Assembly (NCBI GenBank): GCA_900547195.1
Contig: URFQ01000008.1
Coordinates: forward strand, 1-47,849
DNA from: an uncultured Butyricicoccus sp.
GTDB taxonomy: Bacteria; Bacillota; Clostridia; Oscillospirales; Butyricicoccaceae
Reading direction: 5' to 3'
DNA: 47,849 bases
Both the position numbers and the translations under genes were made by a program. Shown here piece by piece: positions 45,093 through 47,849 of the stretch (the stretch's first letter is position 1; every line of letters starts with the position of its first letter). Under the pieces are notes generated by a model. That model did no database searches. It was not told where the DNA came from and saw nothing but the letters and a program-made list of their open reading frames with translations.

Positions 45093-46184
45093 ATGGCCTC
45101 CAGATTGTTCCAGTCTATTGTTCTCCAAATGAAAGATACGGTTGACCGTACCATCGGTATTGTCGACGCGACCGGCGCTGTCATCGCGTGCACCGACCTG
45201 CCGCGCATTGGCGAAATGCGCGAGGACGCGGTGACCGAGCTTGGTTATGCGGGAGATATGATCCGCTTCGGCGGCTATACCTATCGTTCGGTCTCTGATC
45301 GCTCGACCCGTTTTGAGTATGCGATCTTTGTTCAGGGGGAGGACGAGCTGGCGCGTTCGGTCTGCTCTCTTGGAGCGGTTGCGATCAACAACATCAAGAC
45401 CCTGTACGATGAGAAGCATGATAAGGCGACTTTCGTCAAGAATATTATTTTGGATAATATCCTGCCGGGTGATATTTATATCAAATCCCGCGAGCTGCAC
45501 TTTGGCAACGATGTGCCGCGTGTGGTTTTCCTTGTGCATCAGATGGAGCGCGTGGACGTTGCTGCAATTGATGTCATCAACGGCCTGTTCCCGGACAAGC
45601 AAAAGGATTTCGTGCTGCATATCAGCGAAACAGATATTGTTGTGGTCAAGGAGGTCAAAGTATCGTGCGATATCCGCGAACTGACCAAGGTGGCCAAATC
45701 GATTGAAGACGCGCTGAACTCTGAACTGCTCATCAAGTGCATTATCGGTATCGGTTCGATTTCCACCCAGCTCAAGGACATTGCCAAGTCCTTCAAGGAG
45801 GCGCAGGTTTCCATTGAGGTCGGCGGTGTGTTTGACACCGAAAAGAGCATCATCAGCTTTGAAAACCTGGGCATTGGCCGCCTGATTTATCAGCTGCCAA
45901 CCACCCTGTGCGAGATGTTCCTGAACGAAGTCTTCAAGAAGGGGTCGATTGATTCGCTCGATCAGGAAACCCTGTATACGATCCAAAAGTTCTTCGAAAA
46001 TAACCTGAACGTTTCGGAAACCTCCAGAAAGCTGTTTGTGCATCGCAATACGCTGGTCTACCGCCTGGAAAAGATCAAGAAGCTGACTGGCTTGGACCTG
46101 CGCGAGTTTGATCATGCGATTGTGTTCAAGGTTGCGCTCATGGTACGTAAGTATCTGGAAAGCCGCGAAGAGGGGCGCGCATAA
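45093..46184 (+). CDS. CdaR/PucR-family transcriptional regulator
   Basis: Regulator of 363 residues. The N-terminal ~130 residues form a sugar-diacid-recognition-like sensor domain (LFQSIVLQMKDTVDRTIGIVDATGAVIA). A middle GGDEF-like region follows, and the C-terminal PucR HTH is KFFENNLNVSETSRKLFVHRNTLVYRLEKIKKLTGLDLREFDHAIVFKVAL. CdaR relatives activate sugar-diacid or related catabolic genes, but no such genes are nearby, so the ligand is unknown. ATG 45093 after AAAGGTGACG; seven upstream in-frame codons are excluded. Transcription ends at the long hairpin 46327-46373. Confidence 0.9.
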   Translation: MASRLFQSIVLQMKDTVDRTIGIVDATGAVIACTDLPRIGEMREDAVTELGYAGDMIRFGGYTYRSVSDRSTRFEYAIFVQGEDELARSVCSLGAVAINNIKTLYDEKHDKATFVKNIILDNILPGDIYIKSRELHFGNDVPRVVFLVHQMERVDVAAIDVINGLFPDKQKDFVLHISETDIVVVKEVKVSCDIRELTKVAKSIEDALNSELLIKCIIGIGSISTQLKDIAKSFKEAQVSIEVGGVFDTEKSIISFENLGIGRLIYQLPTTLCEMFLNEVFKKGSIDSLDQETLYTIQKFFENNLNVSETSRKLFVHRNTLVYRLEKIKKLTGLDLREFDHAIVFKVALMVRKYLESREEGRA

Positions 46185-46326
46185 CAACCGGTGATCCGGA
46201 CTGATGACAAAATGGAAACATTTGTGCGAAAAATGCGGTTCCTGTCGGATTTCCTGCACTCTATGGGCCTTTGAGAAAAGATTAAATTTTTTTGAACCGG
46301 GAAATACTCTGGAAATTTTCAATTGG

Positions 46327-46373
46327 ATGTGGTATAATGGCCGAAAAGCGGCCACTATGCCACATCTTTTTTT
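46327..46373 (+). terminator. Long terminator that contains a promoter -10
   Basis: Seventeen-position arms ATGTGGTATAATGGCCG (46327-46343) and CGGCCACTATGCCACAT (46349-46365), loop AAAAG, one mismatch and one G-U, then C and seven T. The left arm contains TGG-TATAAT. The gap 46185-46326 before it is AT-rich with no recognised gene. Confidence 0.88.
46330..46338 (+). promoter_or_regulatory. Candidate ftsE extended -10 promoter inside the terminator stem
   Basis: TGG-TATAAT (46330-46338) with no good -35. A transcript starting about 46345 would lack the left arm and so escape the terminator. Confidence 0.4.
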
Positions 46374-46460
46374 GATGGGGATGATTTGCCGCTTTCCGAA
46401 GGTATCCCAAGGGTTCCCGCTGTACGCAGGGCCCGCAGCGCAAGGAGGTTTCACAGAGTC

Positions 46461-47726
46461 GTGATAAGAATGAGCGACGTCAGCATGGAGTACGACAACG
46501 GGGTTCGTGCGGTCAAAAGAGCGACGCTGCGCATTGATGAAGGCGAGTTCGTTTTCCTGGTCGGCCCTTCCGGCTCGGGCAAGTCGACCCTCATCAAGTT
46601 GATCACCGGTGAGGTGCGTCCCACGGCAGGACGCATTGTTGTCAATAACTATAACATGAGCACCATCAAAAAGCGCGAAATCCCCTATCTGCGCCGCACG
46701 CTCGGCGTTGTGTTCCAGGATTTCCGCCTGATTGAAAAAAAGACGGTTTATGAAAACGTTGCGTTCGCCATGCGCGCCGTGGGCGCAAATAACCGCGCCA
46801 TCAAAAAGCGCGTGCCCTATGTGCTGGATCTGGTCGGCCTGGCGGAAAAGGCGGATACCCGCCCGCTGGAACTGTCCGGCGGCGAACAGCAGCGTGTCGC
46901 CATTGCGCGCGCTTTGGTAAACAACCCGCGCCTGATCATCGCGGACGAGCCGACCGGAAACCTGGATCCGGTGCGTTCCTATGAACTGATGACCCTGTTC
47001 GAGAAGATCAACGAGCTGGGCACCACGATTTTAATTGTCACGCATGAGAAGGAACTGGTTGACGAGTTCGAAAAGCGCGTCATCATGATTGACGACGGCG
47101 TGATCGTCAGCGATGCGACCGGCCGCTATTTTGCGGACGATGAGTACGACGAATACTATGAAGAGGACGAGGCCGGGCTTGACGAGGAGGAAGAACCGGC
47201 AGCCGCGCCGCTTGCTATGCTGTTCGACCGGTTCACGCTGCGCAAACCTGCTCCGAAGGAGCCGGACGGCGAAGACGGGATGGACGATGCGGAGGAAATC
47301 TCACAGGAGGCCGCGCCTTTGCCGGAGGCAATCCTGACGGAAGGGCAGGCGGTAGCTGTGCCGCAAGCGGAAACGCTGGAAATGGGAGCGCAAGCCTCCG
47401 TCACAGAGGAGCCTGCGGAAGAACCCGCTGCCGTGCAGCCGGAAGGGGCGGCGCCCGAAGCTGTGGAACTGCCCGCAGAAGCGCCGGCCTTGCCCGGGCC
47501 CGTGGAAGAAACCGAAGCGCCTGCGGAACCTCGAGGGAAGGGTGATGCGCTGGATGACCTGTCGCTTGCCGAACTGGTAGACCGGTTCCAGAAGCGCGTG
47601 GGCATCCCTTCGGTGGAAGAGATCGCTGCGGCGCCGCAAAAGGAAGAAAACAACGCAGATGGGGAAGTCGAAAATGAGCAAACAAACGAAGAAACCGAAG
47701 CGCCGGAACAGCAGAACCGGGATTAG
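46461..47726 (+). CDS. ftsE: Cell-division ABC ATPase FtsE with long acidic C-terminal tail
   Basis: ATPase partner of FtsX that controls peptidoglycan hydrolases. Core about 1-222: IRMSDVSMEYDNGV, Walker A VGPSGSGKST, Q-loop VFQDFRL, signature LSGGEQQRVAIARAL, Walker B LIIADEPTGNLD, switch His in IVTHEKEL. All are intact. Normal FtsE is about 228 residues; this one has roughly 200 more, rich in Glu, Ala and Pro (DEYDEYYEEDEAGLDEEEEP...), with a possible short helix SLAELVDRFQKRVGI near 370-385. The GTG start at 46461 is chosen because MIRMSDVSM matches the family N-terminus and AAGGAGG lies upstream (12 bases, long). The end overlaps ftsX by 53 bases. Confidence 0.93.
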   Translation: MIRMSDVSMEYDNGVRAVKRATLRIDEGEFVFLVGPSGSGKSTLIKLITGEVRPTAGRIVVNNYNMSTIKKREIPYLRRTLGVVFQDFRLIEKKTVYENVAFAMRAVGANNRAIKKRVPYVLDLVGLAEKADTRPLELSGGEQQRVAIARALVNNPRLIIADEPTGNLDPVRSYELMTLFEKINELGTTILIVTHEKELVDEFEKRVIMIDDGVIVSDATGRYFADDEYDEYYEEDEAGLDEEEEPAAAPLAMLFDRFTLRKPAPKEPDGEDGMDDAEEISQEAAPLPEAILTEGQAVAVPQAETLEMGAQASVTEEPAEEPAAVQPEGAAPEAVELPAEAPALPGPVEETEAPAEPRGKGDALDDLSLAELVDRFQKRVGIPSVEEIAAAPQKEENNADGEVENEQTNEETEAPEQQNRD

Positions 47727-47849
47727 TTACTTCTGGGCGGAAGGGATACATAACATTTTCCTCAATGGGTTTATGAGCTTTGCCGCCGTGAGTATCATCC
47801 TGGCCTGCCTGCTTATCACAGGCAGCGTGACGCTGATTTCGTATAACAT
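47674..47849 (+). CDS. ftsX: Cell-division protein FtsX, 3' partial
   Basis: The start of FtsX runs off the window edge; 58 residues are visible. MSKQTKKPKRRNSRTGISYFWAEGIHNIF is a basic cytoplasmic N-terminus with the family-typical FxxEGxxNIxxN, followed by the first transmembrane helix FAAVSIILACLLITGSVTL. ATG 47674 with GGGGAAG seven bases before. It lies in a different frame within the last 53 bases of ftsE, which supports both the ftsE stop and coupled translation. Confidence 0.88.
   Translation, partial: MSKQTKKPKRRNSRTGISYFWAEGIHNIFLNGFMSFAAVSIILACLLITGSVTLISYN

Noticed and set aside
46204..46464. 86-codon open frame with CEKCGSCRISC cluster upstream of ftsE
   Set aside because: The cysteine pattern is eye-catching, but the frame runs through the terminator stem and T tract, has no good ribosome site, and the rest of the peptide looks like no protein.

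Overview
The window reads as chromosomal DNA of a GC-rich, endospore-forming Clostridia-type Firmicute. Supporting genes are spo0A, spoIVB, spoIIP, gpr and a gerA-type cluster, together with Gram-positive gene orders (spoIVB-spo0A, gdpP-rplI-dnaB, tilS-hpt-ftsH, gpr-spoIIP near lepA-hemW), TTG/GTG starts after strong AAGGAGG-type ribosome sites, and families common in gut Clostridia (DUF4830, UPF0210, UPF0237, UPF0735). An Oscillospirales-like origin is my guess from composition and gene families; no rRNA is present to test it. I see no tRNA, rRNA, CRISPR array, insertion sequence or prophage.

Layout. 1-4.2 kb: 5'-truncated FtsX-type ABC permease followed by an OmpR/HisKA two-component pair. 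4.5-6.9 kb: glycogen phosphorylase behind a long leader. 7.0-7.3 kb: a small SLOG-fold protein on the minus strand. 7.5-9.5 kb: spoIVB-spo0A, then a folded RNA element with a terminator and a very small ORF. 10.0-11.6 kb: a blaI-blaR1-like pair (minus). 11.9-16.5 kb: lepA, hemW, a UPF0237 ACT protein and UPF0210. 16.6-21.7 kb (minus): gpr, spoIIP, and a gerA-type cluster whose B and C subunits are short. 21.8-24.2 kb: rpsT, a GNAT enzyme, an SLH protein and glyoxalase. 24.4-32.1 kb: one long plus-strand run gdpP-rplI-dnaB-tilS-hpt-ftsH. 32.2-33.5 kb: an NSS sodium symporter (minus). 34.0-37.8 kb: an ACT/HTH protein, hom, thrB and lysC (aspartate-family amino acids). 38.0-41.0 kb: rlmB coupled to a large membrane protein that looks like a catalytically dead P1B-type ATPase. 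41.2-44.9 kb: an EF-G paralogue, a DUF4830 protein and an RsuA-type pseudouridine synthase. 45.1-47.8 kb: a CdaR-type regulator, then ftsE with a long acidic tail and the start of ftsX.

Functionally the window mixes housekeeping (translation, replication, tRNA and rRNA modification, c-di-AMP turnover, proteolysis) with the sporulation/germination programme. Spo0A starts sporulation, SpoIIP remodels septal peptidoglycan, SpoIVB signals across the forespore membrane, GPR degrades SASPs, and the Ger proteins sense germinants. The least explained elements are the pseudo-P-type ATPase (38769-41045), the folded RNA after spo0A (9575-9770), the terminator that also buries the gerAA ribosome site (19561-19599), and the terminator that contains a promoter -10 before ftsE (46327-46373).
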